From a virus, in the IMG/VR virus record IMGVR_UViG_3300037247_001476, positions 1-48,719 of that record: a stretch of 48,719 bases of DNA; one strand, written 5' to 3'. The notes under the pieces were generated by a model, which saw only the letters and a list, made by a program, of their open reading frames with translations, had not been told where the DNA came from and did not search any database. Within the stretch, counting starts at the first letter, position 1, and the number at the start of each line of letters is the position of its first letter. This document shows, piece by piece, positions 7,896 to 15,510 of the stretch. The translations under genes and the position numbers were made by a program.

Positions 7896-8626
7896 TGAAT
7901 TTGCTTCCAAGGGAAGCGGAGCACGATCCGCTCCTTGGTCAAGTACCTGCGAGCCCCCATCCTGCGCGCTTCTCGAATCTTGCGCAAGTGGAGAGATCGA
8001 TTGTGAGTGTAGCCCCTGTCCAAACTCATCACGGCCGCATCGGGAATGTGGGCCGTCGAGTAGAAGTCTGCCCAGCAGTCCTTCCACCAACGAGGCATGA
8101 TCCCAATGGTGTTGAGAGTGTGGTGCAACATCACGTCGCTAAAGCCTTTATGCCCAACATAGTCTTCGTCGTAGCCACCCACACGCCAAAAGTCATCGGT
8201 GTGGATCAGGTAGATGTTGCAGCAGCCCTCGTCCATTGCCCCCGTCGACATGTGCTTCAAAAGCATTCGGTAGCGCCCGCCCGGCGTGATCTGTGGCACG
8301 CGTGCAACGACCAACTCCATCACCTCGGCCGGGATGATCATGTCGGGATCGATCATCAGACACCAACCGTCACGCGCCGCATCCATACCCAGATTGCGAG
8401 CTCCTGGTTGGTTCCAAGCCTTGTCCTGCTCAACACGGAAAACCTGCACATCCAAACGCGTCTCCGGCATCACGAACGGATGCTTCGGTCCCGCATCATC
8501 GACCACAATGAAACGCGTGTTCCCCCTCACCTCCACAGAGTAGCTCTCCCACATCTCGATCTGCTTCGCCATCATCAACGGCTGGTCGTAGCACGCCATG
8601 ACCAAGCAGAGCCGAGGTCGTATCAC
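7892..8626 (-). CDS. Family 2 glycosyltransferase
   Basis: A 244-residue GT-A transferase. The opening strand RLCLVMACYDQPLMM is followed by RFIVVDDAG, then GARNLGMDAARDGWCLMIDPDM, which holds the D-x-D metal site that binds the nucleotide sugar. A later segment (DDFWRVGGYDEDYVGHKG) matches the acceptor-side ED-like loop. The GTG at 8626 overlaps the methyltransferase stop as GTGA, with GAGGGA four bases upstream. It lies directly before the terminase, so its expression is late. Donor and acceptor are unknown. Confidence 0.88.
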   Translation of the reverse strand: MIRPRLCLVMACYDQPLMMAKQIEMWESYSVEVRGNTRFIVVDDAGPKHPFVMPETRLDVQVFRVEQDKAWNQPGARNLGMDAARDGWCLMIDPDMIIPAEVMELVVARVPQITPGGRYRMLLKHMSTGAMDEGCCNIYLIHTDDFWRVGGYDEDYVGHKGFSDVMLHHTLNTIGIMPRWWKDCWADFYSTAHIPDAAVMSLDRGYTHNRSLHLRKIREARRMGARRYLTKERIVLRFPWKQIQ

Positions 8627-9270
8627 AGGTCCCTCGCGAAGACGTAGCTTCCTACGCTGTCTCGCCCAAACCGCTCCTCCAGACGGGAACGCTCTAACAA
8701 CTCCCACCCTTGCTCTTTGAGCCACCCGATCAGCCCCCATTCCGTGAAGTACCACAGGTGCTCACGCGGCTTGAAGTGACGACTCCGAAGCACCACTTCC
8801 GCGTTCTCGTAGATCGGCGTCGAAATGAAAAGACAGTGTGTCACCCGCGCGATGAGAGCCTTCGGATTGTTCATGTGCTCGAGGCTGTCCCACAAGGTTA
8901 CAGCCCGCACCGTCGCGTCAAACGGATCGCGCCAAAGTCCCTTCTCCTTGAGCCATGCGCGCGGAGAATCGGCCACGTCGTAGCCCTTCGTCTTCTCCAT
9001 GCCCCGTTCCATGATGAAAGCCCCACTCCCGATCCCAACATCGAGAAGGCCACCATCCCACCACGACTCGACAAACTCCACCCGCGACTCGTTGAGACGT
9101 TCCCCACGCTTGTTGCGCGAGATGACATCGAAAGCCTCGAAATAGGCGGCCGGATACTCGAACGGATGTTTCACTGGGAGATGACCGAATCCCTTCTCCG
9201 GGAACCACACAAACTCACCAGCACACCGACAGTCACGAAGCCAACGCGTACAGTCCTTGCACGTCTTCAT
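8623..9270 (-). CDS. SAM-dependent methyltransferase with N-terminal Cys cluster
   Basis: A 215-residue class I methyltransferase. Motif I is GLLDVGIGSGAF (about residues 74-85), and TLWDSLEHMNNP is the post-II/III segment common in sugar O- and C-methyltransferases. The N-terminus carries Cys at 4, 7, 14 and 16, a likely small zinc site as in the sugar methyltransferase group whose N-terminal metal domain precedes the Rossmann fold. The ATG at 9270 overlaps the radical SAM stop as ATGA. With the neighbouring transferases, methylation of a glycan is the likely role, but the substrate is not visible. Confidence 0.85.
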   Translation of the reverse strand: MKTCKDCTRWLRDCRCAGEFVWFPEKGFGHLPVKHPFEYPAAYFEAFDVISRNKRGERLNESRVEFVESWWDGGLLDVGIGSGAFIMERGMEKTKGYDVADSPRAWLKEKGLWRDPFDATVRAVTLWDSLEHMNNPKALIARVTHCLFISTPIYENAEVVLRSRHFKPREHLWYFTEWGLIGWLKEQGWELLERSRLEERFGRDSVGSYVFARDL

Positions 9271-10658
9271 CGTCGAACAAGCTCCCCGCCAAGACGGTCA
9301 TGCTGCTGGAACTTGTTCACCTTGGACAAGTGATCTCCCAGATTCACGCGCCAGTACTCACGTGCGTTGATGTACTTCTTGCTCATGTCGAAGAACGCGT
9401 TCTGAATTCGGCGGCCCAGGTTCAAGTGGATCAAGCCCTTCGTCACGACCGGGTAGAGCCATGGCCAGCGAACCACCGCGGACCAGTACTTGTGCAAGCG
9501 CTCAATCTTCTCCTTGTCCCGTAGGTTGGGCACCGAGCACTCATCAAAAAACGTCGCGTTGACAAGGTAAGTGAGCTCCTCCACCGACTTGACGACACCC
9601 TTCTTGACCAAGATGTCTGCCATCACCGTGCCCGGGTACGCCTGCAGGAGCGAACACCAAGACAGCGTGGGCTTGCATTTGATATTGAAGCGCAAGGTTT
9701 CCATCGCGTCCGCAAGCGGGTCATCGACGGGGAGGCCCAGGAGGTTCTGCATTCGGAACTTGATCTTGTACTTGTGCAGGAGAGCGACGCCCTTCTCGAT
9801 GAGCTCGTTGGACTCGCGTCGATCCAACACTTCCTTGCGTGTCTCCTCGTTACCGCTCTCGATCGCGAAGCTGGCGATATGGATGCCGGCTTGCTTGAGG
9901 AGCTTGACCCGATCTTCCGTGATCAGCTTGGGCCGCAGCTGCGCGAAGAAGGGGAACCGATACTTGCTGTAGAGATCGGTGAAGCGCTCCAACCACTGCA
10001 TGTCGATGCCGAAAATGTCATCCTGGAACGCAACAAACTTGCCACCCCAAAGCCGAAGTGTCCGCTCAATATCCTCGACCATGTACTCCGGTGAGTGTTG
10101 CCGAACACGCGCCCCCTTCGTCATGTCCTGCCACTCCTTGTTCGAATTGTAGCAGTACGTGCACTTGTAGGGGCAGCCGCGCGCCGCAAGGAAGTTGCGA
10201 ATCAGGTTGTTGCGCACATGAGGAAACCGCACGTTGTAGAAGAGCTCCCGATCCGGCGGCGCCAAGGCATCCAGATTCACGATGGGTTCCAGATCTACAT
10301 GGGAGCGCCCGTTCACTGCGTCGATCGTCGCACGCTCTCCATCACCGCGGATGATGATGTCCGCGTGCTCCTGCCCCGCCTTGGAGAAGAACAAGTAGTG
10401 CGGCCCGCCAAAGATTGTCTTCCTTCGCGGCCAGAGCTCCTTGACCCCCGCAGCCACCGCTCCCCAGCGACCCTCATCCCCTGAAAGGACTTGGAAGGCC
10501 ACAAAGTCTGCGCCCCAGTTGGCAGAAGTCAGAAGAGCTTGCGACTCAGTACACGCCAACGTCGCATGCCCGGCCCGCAGCAGCGCCGACGACACGTACT
10601 CCATCCCCAAGGGTTCCTGGCTCACGCCGTCATGGGTGACGAAGAGAATGCGCTTCAT
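9267..10658 (-). CDS. B12-binding-type radical SAM enzyme
   Basis: A 463-residue protein with an N-terminal Rossmann-like domain of the cobalamin-binding type (KRILFVTHDG start; TIFGGPHY near residue 81). I do not see the classical DxHxxG ligand motif. The radical SAM barrel has CPYKCTYC (Cys 162, 166, 169) for the 4Fe-4S cluster, then FQDDIFG, IESGNEE and a helical C-terminal part of about 130 residues. Members of this large class catalyse methylations, cyclisations and rearrangements on lipids, sugars and cofactors. The ATG at 10658 follows the previous stop by ten bases. Its neighbours suggest a sugar or glycolipid substrate. Confidence 0.9.
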   Translation of the reverse strand: MKRILFVTHDGVSQEPLGMEYVSSALLRAGHATLACTESQALLTSANWGADFVAFQVLSGDEGRWGAVAAGVKELWPRRKTIFGGPHYLFFSKAGQEHADIIIRGDGERATIDAVNGRSHVDLEPIVNLDALAPPDRELFYNVRFPHVRNNLIRNFLAARGCPYKCTYCYNSNKEWQDMTKGARVRQHSPEYMVEDIERTLRLWGGKFVAFQDDIFGIDMQWLERFTDLYSKYRFPFFAQLRPKLITEDRVKLLKQAGIHIASFAIESGNEETRKEVLDRRESNELIEKGVALLHKYKIKFRMQNLLGLPVDDPLADAMETLRFNIKCKPTLSWCSLLQAYPGTVMADILVKKGVVKSVEELTYLVNATFFDECSVPNLRDKEKIERLHKYWSAVVRWPWLYPVVTKGLIHLNLGRRIQNAFFDMSKKYINAREYWRVNLGDHLSKVNKFQQHDRLGGELVRR

Positions 10659-10668
10659 TCGTCTAGTC

Positions 10669-11580
10669 TCAGTGCCATGGTGCCGCTACGCCCCGCACCG
10701 GTCGCTGCGAACGATCTGTATTCCTTAGCCATTCCATCGCCTCATCCATGTGAAAGTTGGCCACGTCGACCGCCTTGTAGATCCCATGCTGATCGCTGGT
10801 GTTTCGCTTCTTCGGATCTACCCAGCTTGTCCAGAAGTTCTGATGGAAGTGGTTGTGCCACAGAAGCAGGGTCGGCGTGCCCAAGTGCTGCGCCAGCATG
10901 CCATTTCCGGCGGGGAAGCCGACGAAGGCACGTGCGGTACGGAACAACGCAAACAGATGATCCAGGTCTGTCTTGCCCGTCAGGTCCACCAACCATTGTC
11001 TCTCCTGCAAACTCGCGCCCATCTCAACGTCCCACTCCCGCCCCGTGATGATGATGTCGTGATCAGGGAATGCACCGTGCAGGTCGAACAGGAATCGATT
11101 GACGTTGAAGCGCTTCATCCACTCCGAGTAAAAGCCGTGCCTGCAGAAGAAGACCACGATGAACGGACTGCCGTCCATGCCCAACGCGAGCTCGTACTTC
11201 GCCTCAGCCGGCGTCCTGTTGACCGTGTAGTTCCAGTTGATCAAGCAGCCCGGCAGCGCTTCCTCCAACCGGTTGCCCAGCGCCAAGTGCTGGTTGAGAG
11301 CGATAACGTAGTCGAACCCGCAGAAGTTCTTCTTCACCATCGGGCTGCCCTTCCCGAACATCTTGTTGAAGGTGCGGATGTGTCTCTTGTCTTCCCAGAA
11401 CCCGCCGAAGTCACCAAACGGCAAGCGGCGCAGATAGCCCTCCGTACGCTTCTTCGCCATCCCAGGTTGCCACACCCAAAACTCAGGCCGGCGTCCACCG
11501 AAGAGAGCCTTCTGCATGCTCTCCATCTTGAGCATGATCCAGTGCTGGTCGCCCATCCCCGGAGGGAGGAGAACCTTCAC
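10669..11580 (-). CDS. Family 9-like glycosyltransferase (second of two)
   Basis: A 303-residue protein resembling ADP-heptose-type (GT9) transferases. It starts VKVLLPPGMGDQHWIML, with the glycine-rich first loop, and later has DHDIIITG and LVDLTGKTDLDHLFAL, then RTARAFVGFPAGNGMLAQHLG, the segment that binds the nucleotide sugar in this family. The GTG at 11580 overlaps the previous stop as GTGA. A longer reading to 11637 would lie inside the upstream gene. It is probably a paralogue, in the broad sense, of the next gene upstream. Confidence 0.8.
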   Translation of the reverse strand: MKVLLPPGMGDQHWIMLKMESMQKALFGGRRPEFWVWQPGMAKKRTEGYLRRLPFGDFGGFWEDKRHIRTFNKMFGKGSPMVKKNFCGFDYVIALNQHLALGNRLEEALPGCLINWNYTVNRTPAEAKYELALGMDGSPFIVVFFCRHGFYSEWMKRFNVNRFLFDLHGAFPDHDIIITGREWDVEMGASLQERQWLVDLTGKTDLDHLFALFRTARAFVGFPAGNGMLAQHLGTPTLLLWHNHFHQNFWTSWVDPKKRNTSDQHGIYKAVDVANFHMDEAMEWLRNTDRSQRPVRGVAAPWH

Positions 11581-12356
11581 ACGGCTGCCCAAAGCTCTTC
11601 CGCCTTTTCGATCACCAACTCTACCGACGGTTGCCATGCAGGAATCAACCTATGTGGCACCCTGAACGGGTTCCACGTTTTGCCGTAGCGAATGACGTCC
11701 TTGGGATTGGGAGACCAAGCGACGACGGGACAACCGCAGAGGAAGGCCAGGACCATGGGGCCGGAGCTCGGACCGATGACAAGCTCCGCGCGGCGCAGAA
11801 TGCCCATCTGCTCACCGAGAGAGAGAGAGCGGCAGTCCTCGCCACCGATCGCCCACGCAGCCTCTTCGGTGCCGATACACGCGACGTCAAAACAGCGACC
11901 ACTCAGGTTGGACATCAACCCACGCCAAGCATCCTCCGGCCAGTTGCGCTCCGCGTTCCACTGGCTCGCGCGCTGGTGCACGACGATTTTGTAGGTCTTG
12001 CCCGGTTCGCCCTCGAACAGAATGTGTTTTTCTGGCGCGTTCATCCGAGGCACAGGATCCCACACCACGTCAAGTTTGTGCGGGAGCAACAGCTGGTAGC
12101 CGCGAAACTCCAACATGGGCGGCGTGTAGCCGACCCGACGCTTGCCATCCAAGATGTACTGGCAGTCGGGTCGGCCCATGATCGAGGGGATCGTGTAGTA
12201 CTGCGCGAAGTCCTTGTAGATCGCGTCGTGCCCGAGCCGGCCGCACACGACCATCTTGTCGACGTCGTCTCCAGCCGCGAGCTCGCGTAGGTGGCTCTGC
12301 CAACAGAAGAGCTCCCACCCGAACTCCCCAACCCAAGGACCCGCGAGGATGTTCAT
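11577..12356 (-). CDS. Family 9-like glycosyltransferase (first of two)
   Basis: A 259-residue GT-B type protein. MNILAGPWVGEFGWELFCWQ opens the first Rossmann-like domain. The second half has YKIVVHQRASQWNAERNWP, then LSLGEQMGILRRAELVIGPS and SGPMVLAFLCGCPVVAWSP, which matches the nucleotide-binding end of heptosyltransferase-like enzymes. The ATG at 12356 overlaps the stop of the terminase small subunit candidate as ATGA, so sugar genes and packaging genes share one transcript. Its acceptor is unknown. Confidence 0.8.
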   Translation of the reverse strand: MNILAGPWVGEFGWELFCWQSHLRELAAGDDVDKMVVCGRLGHDAIYKDFAQYYTIPSIMGRPDCQYILDGKRRVGYTPPMLEFRGYQLLLPHKLDVVWDPVPRMNAPEKHILFEGEPGKTYKIVVHQRASQWNAERNWPEDAWRGLMSNLSGRCFDVACIGTEEAAWAIGGEDCRSLSLGEQMGILRRAELVIGPSSGPMVLAFLCGCPVVAWSPNPKDVIRYGKTWNPFRVPHRLIPAWQPSVELVIEKAEELWAAV

Positions 12357-13090
12357 GGTGCTACCACCACGTCCTTTCCTCCCTCGCCCTCCTGGGTTGC
12401 TTCGGGGCCGGATCCCGTGAGCGACAACTTTTTCACTTCCTGTTGTGCAAGTCTCTTCTTCTCCCTGACCGAAAGAATCGCATCAAGCTCTGTCTGTGCA
12501 GCCTCATCAAGTGACAGGGTATGCGTCACCTCTTGGCGAAAGACCGCTCTCTCGATGATGCCGAAGTCTTGCAAGGATGCGGTGTAGTCCTTCTGAATTC
12601 GCCATGCCAACGCCAGCTGTCCGCGTTGCACAGCTTGCTCGTAGAGCTCGTCGCGCCGCGCAGTAAGTTCGCCAACCACGGTCGACGCGCGAATGCCGGT
12701 TACCGTCTTCCCGAGCTCGTCCGCGTACGCGGCCCACGTGTCACGGACCACCGTCTCTGTGATGTTGAGTGCCACCGCGATGGCCGGCGGGGAGTGTCCC
12801 TTGTTCATCAGGGCACAGACCAGCGCACCCTTCTGCGTCTTGTGCAAACCGTCGAACCACTTGGCTTGGTCGGTCTGCACTTCCATGCGTTGCGCAAGGA
12901 ACTTGCCCACTTCCCCCAACGACCGCTCTTCAAGGATGTCGTGGGCTTGGTGCGACTTCGCGATTAAGCCGGAGGACACAACCGCTTCGCACATTGCGGC
13001 GGTTGACTTGAAGCCGGCGTGTTTCGCAGCAGCCTCAAGCCTGACGATCACCTGCTCATCAAACAGGGAGCTTTTGGTTCGGCGGGCCAT
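12353..13090 (-). CDS. terS: Terminase small subunit candidate (HTH protein)
   Basis: A 245-residue protein with a helix-turn-helix in the middle (GHSPPAIAVALNITETVVRD, about residues 98-117), followed by a long helical region and an acidic, Gly-rich tail. That order matches small terminases, which recognise phage DNA and hand it to the large subunit. The ATG at 13090 lies 32 bases inside the preceding gene. It is separated from terL by five sugar-related genes, which is unusual. A DNA-binding regulator is the main alternative. Confidence 0.6.
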   Translation of the reverse strand: MARRTKSSLFDEQVIVRLEAAAKHAGFKSTAAMCEAVVSSGLIAKSHQAHDILEERSLGEVGKFLAQRMEVQTDQAKWFDGLHKTQKGALVCALMNKGHSPPAIAVALNITETVVRDTWAAYADELGKTVTGIRASTVVGELTARRDELYEQAVQRGQLALAWRIQKDYTASLQDFGIIERAVFRQEVTHTLSLDEAAQTELDAILSVREKKRLAQQEVKKLSLTGSGPEATQEGEGGKDVVVAP

Positions 13091-13427
13091 GCGGCAACAA
13101 ACGCTCCCATTTCCGCCGTTCGAGTTCCTGCAGCCAGAGCTTCTTGCGTTCCGCCTTGCGTCGCCGCTTCTCGATGTGGCGGGGTGGTTCGGAGGGGAGG
13201 GGGATAGGCATGGTGTTGACGAAGATCTCCGTCCGCATCTCCCGCTCTTTCGCCATCCACTCCCTCATCCACGCGGCGCGGCATGTCTCACGGGTACAGG
13301 ACTGGTGTCCACACTTGGTTGGATCCTGTGCAGGTGCCGTACGGGGAATAGGCACCCGACGCGCGACCACACCAGCAGCCGCGCCCAAACCAAGCAACCC
13401 GAGGAAGCCGCGCCGCGAAGTCGTCAT
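13059..13427 (-). CDS. Tat-signal protein, function unknown
   Basis: A 122-residue protein beginning MTTSRRGFLGLLGLGAAAGV, a classical twin-arginine signal (S-R-R-x-F-L) with a hydrophobic core. After the signal comes a Cys/His cluster, KCGHQSCTRETC, that could bind metal, and then a long helix very rich in Arg, Lys and Glu. The ATG at 13427 overlaps the stop of the lipoprotein gene as ATGA. A product folded before export, placed in or across the inner membrane, is implied. Short Tat-signal proteins recur in phage genomes without known function. Confidence 0.75.
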   Translation of the reverse strand: MTTSRRGFLGLLGLGAAAGVVARRVPIPRTAPAQDPTKCGHQSCTRETCRAAWMREWMAKEREMRTEIFVNTMPIPLPSEPPRHIEKRRRKAERKKLWLQELERRKWERLLPHGPPNQKLPV

Positions 13428-13705
13428 TTCGATTCGGGGGGATGAACAGGCAGGGGCTCGACCGGGGGCGTGGTCGGCGGGGGAACAGGAAACAGCGCGA
13501 TGAGCTCGTTGCCGAAGGCAACGCCCCACACCGCAAACTCGCCATCCGCGACCCAGCCGTCACCGTTGGTGTCGGCCAAGATGATGGTGCGCTTGGCCGC
13601 GTCCGCGACCTTCTCTGCATCCGCGACCGGGATGCGGATGTTCTGCGACGTGGTTCCGATGCCGGAACAGCTGCAGAGCAACAGCAGGAGGATGAGGTAT
13701 TTCAT
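13424..13705 (-). CDS. Small lipoprotein with one EF-hand-like loop
   Basis: A 93-residue protein. MKYLILLLLLCSCSG is a lipoprotein signal in which LLCSC gives a lipobox. The middle holds a canonical twelve-residue calcium loop, DTNGDGWVADGE, with acidic residues at positions 1, 3, 5 and 12. The tail is Pro-rich (PVPPPTTPPVEPLPVHPP). It is coupled by ATGA on both sides. It should sit in the envelope as a lipoprotein, perhaps in lysis or superinfection control. Outer-membrane spanin is a possible reading, but no inner partner overlaps it. Confidence 0.75.
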   Translation of the reverse strand: MKYLILLLLLCSCSGIGTTSQNIRIPVADAEKVADAAKRTIILADTNGDGWVADGEFAVWGVAFGNELIALFPVPPPTTPPVEPLPVHPPESK

Positions 13706-13923
13706 AGTGAATCACAAGCGAACGCAGCATTCGCTCGCATCCTCACGTCTTCCAGATGCGTCAGCATCAGACTGTGGTTTCGTCCTGCGGGGCAGAGCTC
13801 GTTGAGATCTTTAGCAAGAGCAAAACACAAACGCGAAACAGCTTCGTAATCTTCAACACGCGCCTGATTTGGCGACGGATGGTGAGAGAACCGATGCAGG
13901 AGCTCGTCTTCGGTTGACTTCAT
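13702..13923 (-). CDS. Acb2/Tad1-like small protein, candidate cyclic-nucleotide sponge
   Basis: A 73-residue helical protein of the small phage family with the pattern F-x-H-x-P ... Y-x-x-[IV] ... CP-x-x-R-x-x-S-x-x-L-x-x-LE ... AN-A. Here this reads RFSHHPSPNQ, DYEAV, LCPAGRNHSLMLTHLED and MRANAAFACD. From memory this family is catalogued with the Acb2/Tad1 hairpin proteins, which bind signalling cyclic nucleotides and block CBASS or Thoeris defence. The ATG at 13923 and the stop at 13702 both overlap neighbours as ATGA. Family membership is likely. Sponge activity is inference, since its ligand-contact residues cannot be judged here. Confidence 0.65.
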   Translation of the reverse strand: MKSTEDELLHRFSHHPSPNQARVEDYEAVSRLCFALAKDLNELCPAGRNHSLMLTHLEDVRMRANAAFACDSL

Positions 13924-14471
13924 GATGCGGGAGTCGCCTCCTTCTCCGCCTGATCGCGGTAGTCCTCGACCGTGGTTGGCGGAGCGTCGGCCCCACACCC
14001 GGCGGCCATGTCGTCCGGTGGTTCCTTGAACGCGTCCGGAGAGTGGAGCAACGTGTACCCCTCCTCGAACGCAGCGGCCGGCGACCACGACAGGTAGCCG
14101 TCGGCGTAGTTCACGAAGTAACCACCGATGAGGCCGGAAAGATCAGCCTCTTTCGGTAGGTGCTTGACGAGGTAGTGATCGCTGACGTCGACCGTTCGAC
14201 CACCCGCAAGATGGAGCGTCGCGCCTTTATCCAATAGAGCTTCGACGCGCTCGATCTTGCCGGCCCAAACCTTCTTGTGGCTCTGGTACTGATCCATGGG
14301 CTGCGTTGCTGGCGCCACGTCGACTTCGGTGTCTTCCTGCATCTGCGTCTCCTTGGTGAGTTTCCTGATCTTGTCGAACGTTCCCGGCGCTAGCTCGTGG
14401 ATCCAATGTGTCGGTTCCGCGTTCGCATCCAGCGCCGCAAGGTGTCTGTCGAGTGCCTCATCAGAGATCAC
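13920..14471 (-). CDS. Conserved phage protein with a SHKKVWAGKI motif, function unknown
   Basis: A 183-residue protein. The second half carries DQYQSHKKVWAGKIERV, followed by GGYFVNYADGYLSWSP and AFEEGYTLL, a combination I recall from many small phage accessory proteins of unknown function. The first part is helical and acidic. The GTG at 14471 overlaps the upstream stop as GTGA. An internal ATG (start MQEDTEVDV) could make a shorter form of about 140 residues that begins near the conserved part. It is coupled to the sponge candidate by ATGA. Confidence 0.7.
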   Translation of the reverse strand: MISDEALDRHLAALDANAEPTHWIHELAPGTFDKIRKLTKETQMQEDTEVDVAPATQPMDQYQSHKKVWAGKIERVEALLDKGATLHLAGGRTVDVSDHYLVKHLPKEADLSGLIGGYFVNYADGYLSWSPAAAFEEGYTLLHSPDAFKEPPDDMAAGCGADAPPTTVEDYRDQAEKEATPAS

Positions 14472-14869
14472 CTCTCGGACTCTTCGTCGCCGATCTTGAT
14501 GCGCGGTCGTCTGGTGAACGTGACTCGAGTGGTTTTCTCCTCGGCCACACGGCCGAGCAACTTGAACTGGACGATCGCGACTTCCGATCCGTCCAGGCCT
14601 TCCTGCTGATCCAGCCACCGCTCGACGTCGCGCATGTTGCTGCACCGCGGAGCGTCATCGATCGGGCACAGTGCACCCGGATAGTGGGGATCCTCCTTCG
14701 GGATCACCCGAAGCACGGTGATGTCGTACCCGTCCGCGAAGACCGAGTACCGGTTGCCCCTGCTCGGCTGACTTGGGGCCTGTGCCTCCGGGTCGTTCCC
14801 CGGAGTTGTGACCGGAGGTTTCTCCGCCGTTGCTGCCTGATCGCCCATGTCACCGACGGTAGAGATCAT
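14468..14869 (-). CDS. Hypothetical small protein
   Basis: A 133-residue protein with a low-complexity Pro/Ala/Gln N-terminus of about 35 residues, then a compact region (RYSVFADGYDITVLRVIPKE) and an alternating charged/hydrophobic C-terminal half ending in TRVTFTRRPRIKIGDEE. The ATG at 14869 overlaps the previous stop as ATGA. An ATG seven codons later is possible. No family was recognised. It belongs to the accessory head of the late operon. Confidence 0.7.
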   Translation of the reverse strand: MISTVGDMGDQAATAEKPPVTTPGNDPEAQAPSQPSRGNRYSVFADGYDITVLRVIPKEDPHYPGALCPIDDAPRCSNMRDVERWLDQQEGLDGSEVAIVQFKLLGRVAEEKTTRVTFTRRPRIKIGDEESER

Positions 14870-15201
14870 CGGCGTCGAGTCAAGTCGAAGTCACTGAACC
14901 TCTGCAGAAGTTCACTCCCATCCAACTCGCTCATGGAGAACCCTTCCTGCCACGCCTTCTGGGCCGCTTCGTTCAACGCCCTCTCAAAACACTCGGTCAA
15001 CGGATAACCCACCGGGCTGATGTCCGAGATATCCCAGGAGAACCGGATCGTGCCGAAGTCGGACTGGTAGAAGCCCACGACCTCGATGCGGGCCGGCGGG
15101 AACGAGTAGACCTTCGTCGAGGGGAGGAGGAGCTCGGTCGGAGTGACCAGCGCGCCGGCCCCGAGCCCCATCCACTGCAGAAACCCGCGGCGTGACAGCA
15201 T
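14866..15201 (-). CDS. Tat-signal protein, first gene of the late operon
   Basis: A 111-residue protein with the twin-arginine motif LSRRGFLQWM followed by a hydrophobic core GLGAGALV, then a compact domain with VGFYQSDFGTIRFSWDISD and a helical C-terminus. It is the first gene leftward from the divergent noncoding region, starting at ATG 15201. It resembles the gene at 13059-13427 only in the signal. Export of a folded protein is implied. The role is unknown. Confidence 0.75.
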   Translation of the reverse strand: MLSRRGFLQWMGLGAGALVTPTELLLPSTKVYSFPPARIEVVGFYQSDFGTIRFSWDISDISPVGYPLTECFERALNEAAQKAWQEGFSMSELDGSELLQRFSDFDLTRRR

Positions 15202-15356
15202 GGCAGATGCCCGGTTTACCGGTTTGGCGCCGGTTTACGAGCTCGAGAGCCGGAATCTGTCCCTAGACCCCCCAAACATACCACGAACAAAAGGTGTACA
15301 TCCTCCGGGGGGTTGGATACGTGTGTGAGAAACAAATACAGAGCCGGGGAATCCCT

Positions 15357-15383
15357 CCTGATACGGTCCAACGTGCTATCAGG
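15357..15383. repeat. Inverted repeat, possible operator
   Basis: Perfect 7-base arms CCTGATA and TATCAGG separated by 13 bases, so about two helical turns centre to centre. It lies immediately beside the AT-rich island and about 155 bases upstream of the first late gene, as an operator for a dimeric regulator would. Confidence 0.5.
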
Positions 15384-15384
15384 C

Positions 15385-15410
15385 ATATATACCTATTATC
15401 CTATTTATTC
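15385..15410. promoter_or_regulatory. AT-rich island, possible late promoter or unwinding element
   Basis: A stretch of 26 bases that is almost all A/T in an otherwise GC-rich genome. On the minus strand it contains GATAAT and TATATA, both usable as -10 elements for the leftward unit, but I see no good -35 at 17 bases. It could equally be a DNA unwinding element. Confidence 0.4.
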
Positions 15411-15490
15411 TCGTACGCGGTACATAGGGGGGGGGAGGATGTACAGGGTTTGTTAGCTGTCTGTTAGGTTGATTACGGCTTGATTCAGTT

Positions 15491-15510
15491 GATTTTGCAT
15501 GATTTTGCAT
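15491..15510. repeat. Tandem 10-base repeat, iteron-like
   Basis: GATTTTGCAT occurs twice in tandem, followed directly by GATCGATC, and GATTTTGC appears a third time at 15543-15550. Short A/T-rich direct repeats next to a divergent promoter suggest an initiator or regulator binding array, though three copies are few. Confidence 0.45.

Noticed and set aside
10750-11688. Open frame of 312 codons on the + strand
   Set aside because: Antisense to the second GT9-like gene. Composition and lack of motifs mark it as a shadow.
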